From Glycomyces harbinensis (GTDB lineage: Bacteria > Actinomycetota > Actinomycetes > Mycobacteriales > Micromonosporaceae): a stretch of DNA of 64,000 nt. The stretch covers positions 62,001 through 126,000 of the forward strand of contig NZ_FNAD01000013.1 in the NCBI RefSeq assembly GCF_900101745.1. Reading direction: 5' to 3'. Under the pieces are notes generated by a model. That model saw only the letters and a list, made by a program, of their open reading frames with translations. It did not search any database and had not been told where the DNA came from. Shown piece after piece: positions 1 through 7,252 of the stretch. Numbering within the stretch: the first letter of the stretch is position 1; every line of letters begins with the position of its first letter. The position numbers and the translations under genes were made by a program.

Positions 1-1011
1 CTGCGCGAGCTTCGCGGAGTTCTCCGGGCTCGTCATGTACGCGAGGAAGTCGGCGGCCTCCTCCGGGTGCGGTGCGACGGTGAGCACGCCGAGTCCGCCC
101 TGGCCGATCACCGAGTACTCGCCGGCGGGCCCGGCCGGGAGCGGCACGAGGTCCCACCCGAAGGGCGCCTCGGCGAGGAGCCCGGCCCGCGAAATCTGGG
201 TCACCGTCATCGCCGCCTCGCCCGCGAAGAAGTCCGCGGTGGTGCCCGGACCTGGCATGGCCTCCTGCGCGAACACGGCGTCGTGCATGAACGTGAGCGC
301 CTCGGTCATCTCCGGGTCGTCGAAGCCGCACTCGGCCCCGTCCTCGCTCCAGGCGCTCGCGCCCCAACCGGTCCACAGCGTCGAGAGGTTGTCCCAGCCG
401 GTGTAGTCGAAGTCGCGGATGACGATGCCGTCGCTGCCGGTGGCGGCGTGGACCGCCGCGCCCGCCTCGACGACCCGCTCCCAGGTCCACTCGCCGGAGG
501 CGATGAGCTCGGCGGCCGTGGGCTGACCGGCTTCGGCGAGGAGGTCGTTGTTGACGAACACCCCGAACGGCGAGGTCGAGAACGGGTACGCGTACAGCTC
601 GTCGTCCTGGCGCCACAGCTCGGTGGCGGCCGGGATGAGGTCGTCGTACTCGTAGCCCTCGGTCTCCGAGAGCGTCTCGCTCAGCGGCACGAGCGCGCCG
701 CTGGAGACGAAGTCGGGTGCGGAGTTCTCGAGGATCCACGCCAGGTCGGGGGCGTTGTCGCCGGCGATCTGCGTGGTGAGGGTGCTCGTGTAGCCCTCGA
801 AGGCGAGCGGGTCGAACTCGATCGCCTCGACCTCGGGGTTGTCGGCGATGTAGGCGTCGGCGATCTCATTGAGCATCGCGAGGTGGTCCTCGCTCGCGGA
901 CCAGGTGGTCATGCGCAGCGTGACCGGGCCGTCGTCGCTCTCACCACCGCATGCGGCGAGGGCGAGCGGCGCGGCCGCGGCGGCGGCCAGCAGCAGGCGT
1001 GTGTACTTCAT
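1..1011 (-). CDS. Extracellular sugar-binding lipoprotein of an ABC transporter (3' end beyond window)
   Basis: Family 1 solute-binding protein that would capture an oligosaccharide outside the membrane for an ABC importer. The start MKYTRLLLAAAAAAPLALAA is followed by Cys, giving a lipoprotein signal with lipobox LALAAC. The mature part continues with typical features of the family, including a long acidic two-lobe fold and the stretch AYPFSTSPFGVFVNNDLL, which is common in sugar binders. 337 codons are visible before the left edge, so the C-terminus and probably the permeases lie outside. The start has an AAGGAAG ribosome site. It begins 31 bp after the FAD oxidoreductase stop, so both are probably co-transcribed under the LacI regulator upstream. 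The ligand cannot be read from sequence. Confidence 0.9.
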   Translation of the reverse strand, partial: MKYTRLLLAAAAAAPLALAACGGESDDGPVTLRMTTWSASEDHLAMLNEIADAYIADNPEVEAIEFDPLAFEGYTSTLTTQIAGDNAPDLAWILENSAPDFVSSGALVPLSETLSETEGYEYDDLIPAATELWRQDDELYAYPFSTSPFGVFVNNDLLAEAGQPTAAELIASGEWTWERVVEAGAAVHAATGSDGIVIRDFDYTGWDNLSTLWTGWGASAWSEDGAECGFDDPEMTEALTFMHDAVFAQEAMPGPGTTADFFAGEAAMTVTQISRAGLLAEAPFGWDLVPLPAGPAGEYSVIGQGGLGVLTVAPHPEEAADFLAYMTSPENSAKLAQ

Positions 1012-1042
1012 AAGGGGTTCTTCCTTTCCGTTGACGTCATTG

Positions 1043-2662
1043 TCAGTAGGCGGCGATGTCGGGCCAGCGCAGTTCGAAGCCCTGCGCGGTGAGCCGGTCC
1101 TGGAATGCGGCGAGGAGCGCCGGGTCGGCGGCGACGGCCCGCGGCGCGGTGCCGCGCTCGAAGGCGAAGGCCGCGAGGGCCCCGGCGGCCTCGCCGATGT
1201 TCCACTCGACCGGGTGCAGCCGGTAGCAGCCGTTGGTGATGTGGGTGGTGCCGAGGTTCTTCCCGGCGGGGAGGAGGTTGTCGACCCTGACCGGCAGGAG
1301 AGCGCCGAGCGGGATCTCGAACGGGCAGGAGGCGACGTCGATGTAGTTGTCGCCTCCGGTGGAGGGGTGGAGGTCGATGCGGTACATGCCGATCCCCACG
1401 CTGTCGTGATAGGACACGGCGCCCTTGTCGCCGCGCACCGCCGCCGACAGGTCCTGCTCGACGACGGTGTACTCGGCCTTGATGCGCCGCGATTCGCGGT
1501 GGTACGGCGCCTGGGCGAGCCCGTCGGCCGAGCCGGTGACGTCCCCGCGCAGGCGCAGCCCCGGCCAGCCGGTGCCGCCGTCGGCGCGCGGCGCCTCGGT
1601 CTGGAGCCAGTACATGACGCTGCGCGAGAGTTCCCGCGCCCGCTCCAGATGCACCGCGGCGTCGGGGTTGTCGATCACCGGCGCCAGGAAGTAGTCGATC
1701 ATCGGCCAGTTGACGAGGGTGACGTCGCTGGCGTACGCGCCGGGCGTGAAGTTGCGGCGGGCGGCGATGCGGCGGAACGTCCACAGGTTCATGTCGCCGC
1801 CGCCGCGGCGCTGGTCGCCGACGACCGCGAGCGGGTCGTCGTCGGGGTTGGGCTCGAAGGTCCGCTCCGCGGCCTCCAGCGTGCGCGGGTTCGGGGCCCG
1901 GAAGCCGAGGAGGTTCCCGCCCCAGAAGTCGGTGCGGAAGTCCCGCCAGAAGTCGTAGTCGGCGGGCTTGTCGATGGTGTGGTCGCCCTCGACGTGGTCG
2001 ATCGCGAAGCACACCGACACGGCCTGCATGTTGTCCGGCTGCGCCTCGTCGGGCGCACTGGGCTCGCCGGTGACCCTCGCGGACTCGAAACCGGTGACGT
2101 ACTCGGTGCCGGTGAGCGGCAGCAGCTCCCCGGTCTCGGTGGCGTCCAGGACGTACGGGGCGCTGACGACGAGCTGCTCGCCGGTGTCGCGGTGCGCCAG
2201 CGTCACGGCCTCGACCCGGTCGCCGTCCACGTCGGCCGCGACCGGGCGGTACGGCTGGAGGAGCCGCAGCCGGCCCGACCCGATGTGGGGCGCGAGCATC
2301 GACTCCATGACGGCGACGGCCACGCGCGGCTCGTGGCACAGGCGGCTGACGTGCCCGCCGCCCGGGTTGAGCTCCCGCGTGTTGCGGGCGGCCTCGGTGA
2401 GCGGGTAGTGGCGCCGGTAGTACTCCCGGATGCCCTCGCGCAGTTGCCGATAGGACGCGGTGACGCCGAACTGCTCGACCCAGGACGACTCGTCGGGCGG
2501 GACGGCCTGACTCGTCAGCTGGCCGCCGATCCAGTCGTACTCCTCGGTGAGGACGACGCGCCGCCCGGCGCGCAGCGCGGCCAGCGCGGCGGCGACGCCG
2601 CCGAGACCGCCGCCCACGACGAGGATGTCGGCCTGCAGTTCCTTCAACCGTGCCTGCTTCAA
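1043..2662 (-). CDS. FAD-dependent oxidoreductase (FAD_oxidored family)
   Basis: A 539-aa flavoprotein with an N-terminal dinucleotide-binding motif (ILVVGGGLGGVAAALAAL at residues 12-29) and the tail of the FAD_oxidored family (PF12831-type, 'NGCYRLHPVEWNIGEAAGAL', FAD-contacting). The substrate is unknown. In this family the gene often sits with sugar ABC transporters, as here. I chose the TTG start at 2662 because GGAAGGA precedes it by 7 nt; starting further upstream would translate the foldback element at 2693-2856, which has no homology to the enzyme. There is no signal peptide, so it is cytoplasmic. It lies in the LacI/binding-protein locus and presumably oxidises the imported sugar or an aglycone; that role is inference. 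Confidence 0.88.
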   Translation of the reverse strand: MKQARLKELQADILVVGGGLGGVAAALAALRAGRRVVLTEEYDWIGGQLTSQAVPPDESSWVEQFGVTASYRQLREGIREYYRRHYPLTEAARNTRELNPGGGHVSRLCHEPRVAVAVMESMLAPHIGSGRLRLLQPYRPVAADVDGDRVEAVTLAHRDTGEQLVVSAPYVLDATETGELLPLTGTEYVTGFESARVTGEPSAPDEAQPDNMQAVSVCFAIDHVEGDHTIDKPADYDFWRDFRTDFWGGNLLGFRAPNPRTLEAAERTFEPNPDDDPLAVVGDQRRGGGDMNLWTFRRIAARRNFTPGAYASDVTLVNWPMIDYFLAPVIDNPDAAVHLERARELSRSVMYWLQTEAPRADGGTGWPGLRLRGDVTGSADGLAQAPYHRESRRIKAEYTVVEQDLSAAVRGDKGAVSYHDSVGIGMYRIDLHPSTGGDNYIDVASCPFEIPLGALLPVRVDNLLPAGKNLGTTHITNGCYRLHPVEWNIGEAAGALAAFAFERGTAPRAVAADPALLAAFQDRLTAQGFELRWPDIAAY

Positions 2663-2692
2663 GATCGGTTCCTTCCGGTGGGGGCCGGCGTC

Positions 2693-2856
2693 AGGGCCCG
2701 TCCTGTGAGCCAGAGCGGTCGGAATCCGGCCCATTTGCCCGCTCGCTGCGTTGTCAGGGCCTTCGCATACAACACCGGTATGCGAAGGCCCTTCCGCCTT
2801 GCGAGCGAACAAATGGACTCGGATACCGCCTCACCCTGGCTCACAGGACGGGCCCT
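2693..2856. mobile_element. 164-bp foldback (MITE-like) element
   Basis: Both ends carry the same perfect 21-bp terminal inverted repeat beginning AGGGCCCGTCCTGTGAGCCA (2693-2713 and 2836-2856). The rest also pairs imperfectly, down to a central stem CCTTCGCATAC / GTATGCGAAGG (2760-2770, 2778-2788). It has no transposase. Short non-autonomous elements mobilised in trans have this shape. It sits between the LacI gene and the FAD oxidoreductase: the LacI stop codon is inside the right repeat, and the left end is 30 bp before the oxidoreductase start. As RNA it would fold into a long hairpin and could reduce read-through. No clear target-site duplication was seen. Confidence 0.75.
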
Positions 2857-3860
2857 AGAGTCGCGCCGTCATGCTGTTCGCACGTGAGCAGCCGCTGCGT
2901 GTCGGTCTCGGCCTCCTTGAGGAGGGCGAAGAACACGTCGAGGGCCTGGCGGCCCATCTCGCGGCGGGGGATGGTGAAACCGGTGACGTCGAGGTCGATC
3001 GACACCGGGCGGGTCGGGTCGCCGAGGGCGACGAGGGACAGGTCGGCGGGGACGCCGAGGCCGCGCGCCGCCGCCCAGGCGGTGACGGCGGGGACGTCCG
3101 CGGGCTCTTCGAGGAACAGCGCGGTCACGCCGTCGGCGAGGGCCGCGTCGAGCGCTTCGGACCCGGCTCCGGGAAGCCTGCGGGCGGCGGCCCCCGCTTC
3201 CTCCGCCGCGGCGTGGAAGCCGCGGAGCCGGTCGGCGTAGGACTCGGGTCCTTCGCCGCGCCCGACGTAGGCGAGGCTCCGGTGCCCGAGTTCGGCGGCG
3301 CGGCGCACGAGCGCCGCGGTCGCGGCGGGGTAGTCGGCGCCGACGTACGGCACCGGCCCGCCCGCGTCGTCGCGCCGGCCCACCGACACGAACGGGACGC
3401 CTTCGGCGACAAGGCGGGTCAGGTCGTCGCGGTCGACCTCCTGGCCCAGGAGCACGCAGCCGTCCGCGAGGCGGATGCGGCTGCCGTCGGCGAACATGCG
3501 GCGGCGGCCGTCGACCACGGGCGCGCTGGTGAGCAGGAGCAGGTCGCAGCCGAGGCGTTCGGCCTGCTCCTCCAGGCCGAGCAGGAACGGGTGGAAGAAG
3601 TCCCTTGCGCCCGAAGGGAAGACGGGCTCGTAGGTGAACACGCCGATGATCCGGTTGTACTGGTCGGCCATGCGCCGCGCGACCGGGTCGGCGACGTAGC
3701 CGGTCTCGCGGATCGCGTCGAGGACCCGCTGCCGGGTGGCCTCCGCGATCCTGACGCCGCCGTCGAGCCGGTTGTTGAGCACCAGGGAGACGGTGGCCTG
3801 GCTGACATCGCTGAGGCGGGCGATGTCGCGCTGCGTTACGCGGCGTCGGGGTCCGGTCAC
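2841..3860 (-). CDS. LacI-family transcriptional repressor
   Basis: A 339-aa LacI/GalR regulator. The N-terminal helix-turn-helix is VTQRDIARLSDVSQATVSLVLNN with a hinge near residue 50 (RETGYVADPVARRMA), followed by a periplasmic-binding-protein-like effector domain. The GTG start at 3860 has GAGAAAGG 8 nt upstream; an in-frame start 42 nt earlier lacks one. The last four residues (GPVL) and the TGA come from the terminal repeat of the foldback element, so the original C-terminus was probably replaced. The 32-bp palindrome upstream is the likely operator, suggesting autoregulation plus control of the divergent secreted protein and the downstream FAD oxidoreductase/binding-protein genes. Confidence 0.92.
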   Translation of the reverse strand: MTGPRRRVTQRDIARLSDVSQATVSLVLNNRLDGGVRIAEATRQRVLDAIRETGYVADPVARRMADQYNRIIGVFTYEPVFPSGARDFFHPFLLGLEEQAERLGCDLLLLTSAPVVDGRRRMFADGSRIRLADGCVLLGQEVDRDDLTRLVAEGVPFVSVGRRDDAGGPVPYVGADYPAATAALVRRAAELGHRSLAYVGRGEGPESYADRLRGFHAAAEEAGAAARRLPGAGSEALDAALADGVTALFLEEPADVPAVTAWAAARGLGVPADLSLVALGDPTRPVSIDLDVTGFTIPRREMGRQALDVFFALLKEAETDTQRLLTCEQHDGATLGPVL

Positions 3861-3916
3861 GGCGAGGGCCTTTCTCGTTCGGCGTATAATGCGTATAACC
3901 ACAGGTGCGTGTGATC

Positions 3917-3945
3917 ATGTTGCACCCCGATTTTCGGACCGTCAA
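3917..3945 (-). promoter_or_regulatory. Promoter of the LacI gene
   Basis: On the minus strand TTGACG (3940-3945) is followed after 17 bp by CAACAT (3917-3922). The -35 box overlaps the end of the 32-bp palindrome, so a bound repressor would block it. Confidence 0.45.
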
Positions 3946-3972
3946 GATGATAATACGTATTATCATCTTGAC
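3941..3972. promoter_or_regulatory. Perfect 32-bp palindromic operator between divergent genes
   Basis: GTCAAGATGATAATAC is followed immediately by its exact reverse complement. The AT-rich core around a central CG (ATAATACGTATTAT) stands out in this GC-rich DNA and fits LacI-family operators, which are centred on CpG. Each outer end forms a TTGAC box pointing outward (3940-3945 minus, 3968-3973 plus), so one bound repressor would cover both divergent -35 regions. Confidence 0.8.
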
Positions 3973-3997
3973 GCCTGCTCGCCTCAGCCCGGAGACT
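3968..3997 (+). promoter_or_regulatory. Promoter of the secreted propeller protein
   Basis: TTGACG (3968-3973) with GAGACT 18 bp downstream. The -35 is good and the -10 weak. The -35 overlaps the palindromic operator. Confidence 0.35.
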
Positions 3998-4084
3998 CAT
4001 CCTTCCAAAGGCCCGCCGCGGTGCCTCTGCACCGCCGCGCATCGAGGCGCGGCGGCGGCCGCCCGGGCCGGACAGGAGTGCGTC

Positions 4085-5059
4085 ATGGATTCCGACCGAC
4101 GACCCGCCATCGGCCGCCGCGGCCTGCTGCTCGGCGCAGCGGCCCTCGGCGCCACCGCCGCCCTCGGCGCCGCCCCGGCCGCCGCCGCGGTGCCCGGCTT
4201 CCCGACCTTCACGCGCCTCGGCGCGGCGATGGACAAGAGCACCCTCAGCTACGCGCCCGCCAGGAAAGAGATCATCTTCCCGTCCATCCGGCGCGCCGCC
4301 GGAAGGGTCCAGAACGCGCTGGGCGCCTGGTACATGTACTACGCGCCTCACGACGACCCCGGCGGCATCTGCCTCGCCTACGCCGACTCGCTCGCAGGGC
4401 CCTGGAAGGAGTACTCGGCCAACCCGATCATCGACCGGAACTGGGGCGGCCACTTCTCGGTGCCCCACGTCTCCAGCCCGCACGCGCTGTGGAACGACGC
4501 CGACGGGAAGATGTACCTGTACTTCCACGGCGACAACCGGACCACCCGCGTCGCGACCTCCACCGACGGCCGCTCGTTCACCTACGTCGGCACCGTCCTC
4601 CACACCTCGATGCTCCCGTCGAACGTGACCGAGGCGTCCTACGCGCGGGTCTTCCCGCACCCGAACCAGGCCGGCACCCACATCATGCTGTTCATGGGCA
4701 ACCAGTCCGGGACCAGGAAGATCTTCATCGGCTGGTCGAACAGCCTCACCTCGGGCTGGAAGTTCAAACCCCAGCCGCTCCTGTCGCCCGTGTCGGGCGA
4801 GGCCGGGCAGCTCTCGGGCGCGCACTACTGGTCCCAGAACGGCGGCGGGAAGGTCGTCTACCACAGCGGCGACGGCAACATCCGCGTCGCGCACGTCGGC
4901 ACGAGCTTCGACCGCGCCGACCGGCTCGGCGTCCTGTACGCCGATCCCGTCGCCACCCGCGCCGCGGCCCCGAGCTTCGCCGAGGAGAACGGCCGCATGT
5001 ACATGTTCTACGAGGCCGGCGCCCGCTCGAACACGAACATCGCCATCGCCCGCGCCTAG
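4085..5059 (+). CDS. Secreted five-bladed-propeller protein, GH43/GH32-like
   Basis: A 324-aa protein with a twin-arginine signal (RRGLLLGAAALGATAALGAA ending near residue 35) and a repeated beta-propeller pattern: WYMYYAPH, CLAYADSLAGPWKEY, KMYLYFHGD, TRVATSTDGRSF, MYMFYEAGA. The 'DSLAGPW' and 'TSTDGRSF' strands are typical of GH43/GH32/GH68-fold proteins, so it probably cleaves or binds a polysaccharide outside the cell. The catalytic triad could not be assigned with certainty, so activity is not claimed. The ATG at 4085 has AGGAG 7 nt upstream. It is divergent from the LacI gene and shares its operator region, and it is followed by a strong hairpin. Confidence 0.8.
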   Translation: MDSDRRPAIGRRGLLLGAAALGATAALGAAPAAAAVPGFPTFTRLGAAMDKSTLSYAPARKEIIFPSIRRAAGRVQNALGAWYMYYAPHDDPGGICLAYADSLAGPWKEYSANPIIDRNWGGHFSVPHVSSPHALWNDADGKMYLYFHGDNRTTRVATSTDGRSFTYVGTVLHTSMLPSNVTEASYARVFPHPNQAGTHIMLFMGNQSGTRKIFIGWSNSLTSGWKFKPQPLLSPVSGEAGQLSGAHYWSQNGGGKVVYHSGDGNIRVAHVGTSFDRADRLGVLYADPVATRAAAPSFAEENGRMYMFYEAGARSNTNIAIARA

Positions 5060-5068
5060 AGCATTCCA

Positions 5069-5098
5069 GCGCCGGCGGGGCTCCGTCCCCGCCGGCGC
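5069..5098 (+). terminator. Hairpin terminator after the propeller gene
   Basis: GCGCCGGCGGGG pairs perfectly with CCCCGCCGGCGC across a 6-nt loop, starting 10 nt after the stop codon. There is no U tract, as is usual in actinomycetes. Confidence 0.75.
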
Positions 5099-5191
5099 AG
5101 CCGCATGGACCGCTCGGCCCGTCCCGCCGATCCGACCGGGACCGGTCCCGCCGTGGTGCACTCGTGGAGCCGCCGACCGAGGAGGACTCCC

Positions 5192-6715
5192 GTGCACCCC
5201 GCCCCGAACCCGCCACCGCCCGCGGTGAACCCGCCGCCGAGGACCCCGACGGTCCCGCGGGCGGTCGACCCGATCGCCGCGGTCGCCGGGAACGCCACCG
5301 GGTTCGGCCTCGGCTACATGCTCCTGGGCCGCTGGCGGTTCGCGGCCGCCGCGCTGGCCGGGACCGGGTTCCTGGTGTACGCCATGGCCACCGACCCTGA
5401 GAACCCCTGGTGGCGGCTCGGATTCGGGGCCTGGTGGCTCGCGATGGGCCTGCACGCCCGGCACCTCACCCGCAAGACCGAACCGCAGCCGCTGCTCGAC
5501 TTCGACCGCCCGGGAAGCCCGCCCCGGGAGCGCCTGCTCGCCGTCGGCGGCGCCGGACTCGCGCTGCTCCTCGTCCTGGGACTGCGCGCCGACGCCTGGC
5601 TGACGGTGCTCCGCGCCGAGCACGACCACGCCGCGGGCGACTGCGGATCCGCCACCGACGCCCTCGAATCCTTCGAGGCCGCACACCGGGCCGCCTTCGG
5701 CCCCATGGTCATCGAAGGCGAGGACCAACTCGCCGCCTGCCGGATCCTCAACGAGGCCCGCGCCCAGGACCCCGCGACCGGCGCCGACACCGTCGCGACC
5801 TATATGGAGCATCCGGCGGCGCTGTGGGAAGGCGCCGGGCCCGAACGGGCCGGGATGCTCTTCGACGCCGCCCGCGAAGGCGGCGACGTCGCCGACCTCA
5901 TGCGCCTGGGATTCGGGCAGCTCATCGACACCCTCGCGAACGACCCCGACCAGTCCCGGCGCGTCCGCGGCACCGTCGAGGCCCTCATGGCCGACCTCGC
6001 CGACGACACCCCCGTCTGCACCGCCGCCACCGTCGACACCTGGCTCAACGGCCAGACCTGGGAGGCCCCCTCGCTCGGCGAACCCATCGCCGCCGCAGCC
6101 GACCAGGTCCCCGCCCGGCTGCTCGCCTGCGCCCGCGAGCGCGCCGACATCGGCGACCTCACCGGCGCGCGGGTCGCCTACCGGCAGTTCCTCGCCGACC
6201 ACCCCGACCACGCCGACGCTCAGCCGGCGGCCGACGAACTGTACGACGTCGAATACCGCATCGAGTACGACACCGCCACCACCCTGCTCGGCCAGGGCGC
6301 CTACTGCGACGACCCGTCCCCCTGGCGCGGCGCCCCGGCCTACGAAGGCCAAGGCCCGCATGCGATGTGGACCCTCGGGCTCAGCGCCGAGCAGTACGAC
6401 TTCCCCGGCTCCTGGATCGCCGACAGCGTCGACGAGACCGTGCTCGTGACCTGTGTGGACGGACCCTCGATGGGCGAGTTCCAGGAGTCGTGCCGCTACA
6501 GCTCCCCGAGCGACGAGGTGATCTGGCTGTCGTTCTTCGCGGCCCGGTTCGACATCACCGTGTACGAGCTGCGCACCGGCGAGGTGGTCGACCAGTACAG
6601 CCGCGAGATCGGCGACCCCTGCCCCGACAGCTTCTACTACCGCAACGTCAACGTCGTCCAATCCGGGTACAGCGCCGCCGACGTGCGCGAGCTGTTCCAC
6701 CCGATCCAGGACTGA
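5192..6715 (+). CDS. Membrane-anchored protein with a large helical domain, function unknown
   Basis: A 507-aa protein. The N-terminus is proline-rich (PAPNPPPPAVNPPPRTP), followed by two hydrophobic segments around residues 35-65 and a third near 110-130 (LLAVGGAGLALLLVLGL). An acidic, mainly helical domain of about 370 residues with irregular TPR-like helix pairs follows (for example RVAYRQFLADHPDHADAQPAADELYDV). The C-terminal part is cysteine-containing (CDDPSPWRG, VTCVDGP, ESCRYSS), which suggests it faces outward. I chose the GTG at 5192 because GAGGAGG lies 6 nt upstream. It is followed 14 bp later by a lipoprotein gene, so the pair is likely an envelope unit. No family is recognised with confidence. 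Confidence 0.75.
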   Translation: MHPAPNPPPPAVNPPPRTPTVPRAVDPIAAVAGNATGFGLGYMLLGRWRFAAAALAGTGFLVYAMATDPENPWWRLGFGAWWLAMGLHARHLTRKTEPQPLLDFDRPGSPPRERLLAVGGAGLALLLVLGLRADAWLTVLRAEHDHAAGDCGSATDALESFEAAHRAAFGPMVIEGEDQLAACRILNEARAQDPATGADTVATYMEHPAALWEGAGPERAGMLFDAAREGGDVADLMRLGFGQLIDTLANDPDQSRRVRGTVEALMADLADDTPVCTAATVDTWLNGQTWEAPSLGEPIAAAADQVPARLLACARERADIGDLTGARVAYRQFLADHPDHADAQPAADELYDVEYRIEYDTATTLLGQGAYCDDPSPWRGAPAYEGQGPHAMWTLGLSAEQYDFPGSWIADSVDETVLVTCVDGPSMGEFQESCRYSSPSDEVIWLSFFAARFDITVYELRTGEVVDQYSREIGDPCPDSFYYRNVNVVQSGYSAADVRELFHPIQD

Positions 6716-6729
6716 ACCCAGGAGGAACC

Positions 6730-7164
6730 GTGACACCCGCCCGAGCCCTGCCCCTGCTCGCCGCCGTCCTCGCGCTCACCGCTTGCGGTGCGGCCGAGGA
6801 GGACGCCCCCGCACCCGAGACGGAGTCCCTGGAACAGGTCAGCGAACTGCCCTCCATGACCGCCGCGCCGTCGCCCACCCCGAGCGAGGCGGCGTTCCCC
6901 GAAGCCGCCGACGGCCAGGACTACGGCGCCTGCGCGGACAACACCTGCGAAATCCTCGTGATCGGCCAGGCCTCCGTCGACTCCAGCATGGGTCCGCTGG
7001 ACGTGTCGGTCGCCGACGACAGCGTCACGATCTACAGCGGCGGCACCACGATGTCGATGGGGGAGGGCGGGACCGCGATCTTCGGCGACACCCTCACCAT
7101 CGAGATGCTGGCCGTCGAAGGCGACCGCGCGGTCCTGAACTTCATACCGGGCCAGCCGGCCTGA
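6730..7164 (+). CDS. Small secreted lipoprotein, function unknown
   Basis: A 144-aa protein with a lipoprotein signal peptide (MTPARALPLLAAVLALTACG, lipobox LTAC with Cys at 19). A low-complexity Glu/Pro/Ser/Thr linker follows, and then a compact C-terminal domain of about 90 residues with a probable disulfide pair (GACADNTCEILV). The pattern ILVIGQASVDSS...LDVSVADDSVTIYS suggests a small beta-sandwich. The GTG start has GGAGGAA immediately upstream. It follows the membrane protein in the same direction with a 14-bp gap, so they are probably co-expressed. Confidence 0.75.
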   Translation: MTPARALPLLAAVLALTACGAAEEDAPAPETESLEQVSELPSMTAAPSPTPSEAAFPEAADGQDYGACADNTCEILVIGQASVDSSMGPLDVSVADDSVTIYSGGTTMSMGEGGTAIFGDTLTIEMLAVEGDRAVLNFIPGQPA

Positions 7165-7172
7165 GGCGCGTC

Positions 7173-7198
7173 CGGGCTACGGGCACCGGCGTAGCCCG
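7173..7198 (+). terminator. Hairpin after the lipoprotein gene
   Basis: CGGGCTACG and CGTAGCCCG form a 9-bp stem with an 8-nt loop, 9 nt after the stop codon. Confidence 0.5.
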
Positions 7199-7252
7199 AA
7201 TACGCCCGTACGCCGACGCGCGATCCGGCCCGCGTCCGCGAATGTGGACGGC

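Noticed and set aside
67-1092. Long plus-strand open frame opposite the first binding-protein gene
   Set aside because: Composition is Arg/Val-rich shadow translation; the minus frame carries the lipobox and family features.
3857-6736. Very long minus-strand open frame over the propeller and membrane genes
   Set aside because: GC-rich shadow frame; no family signature, while plus-strand frames have signal peptides, ribosome sites and domains.
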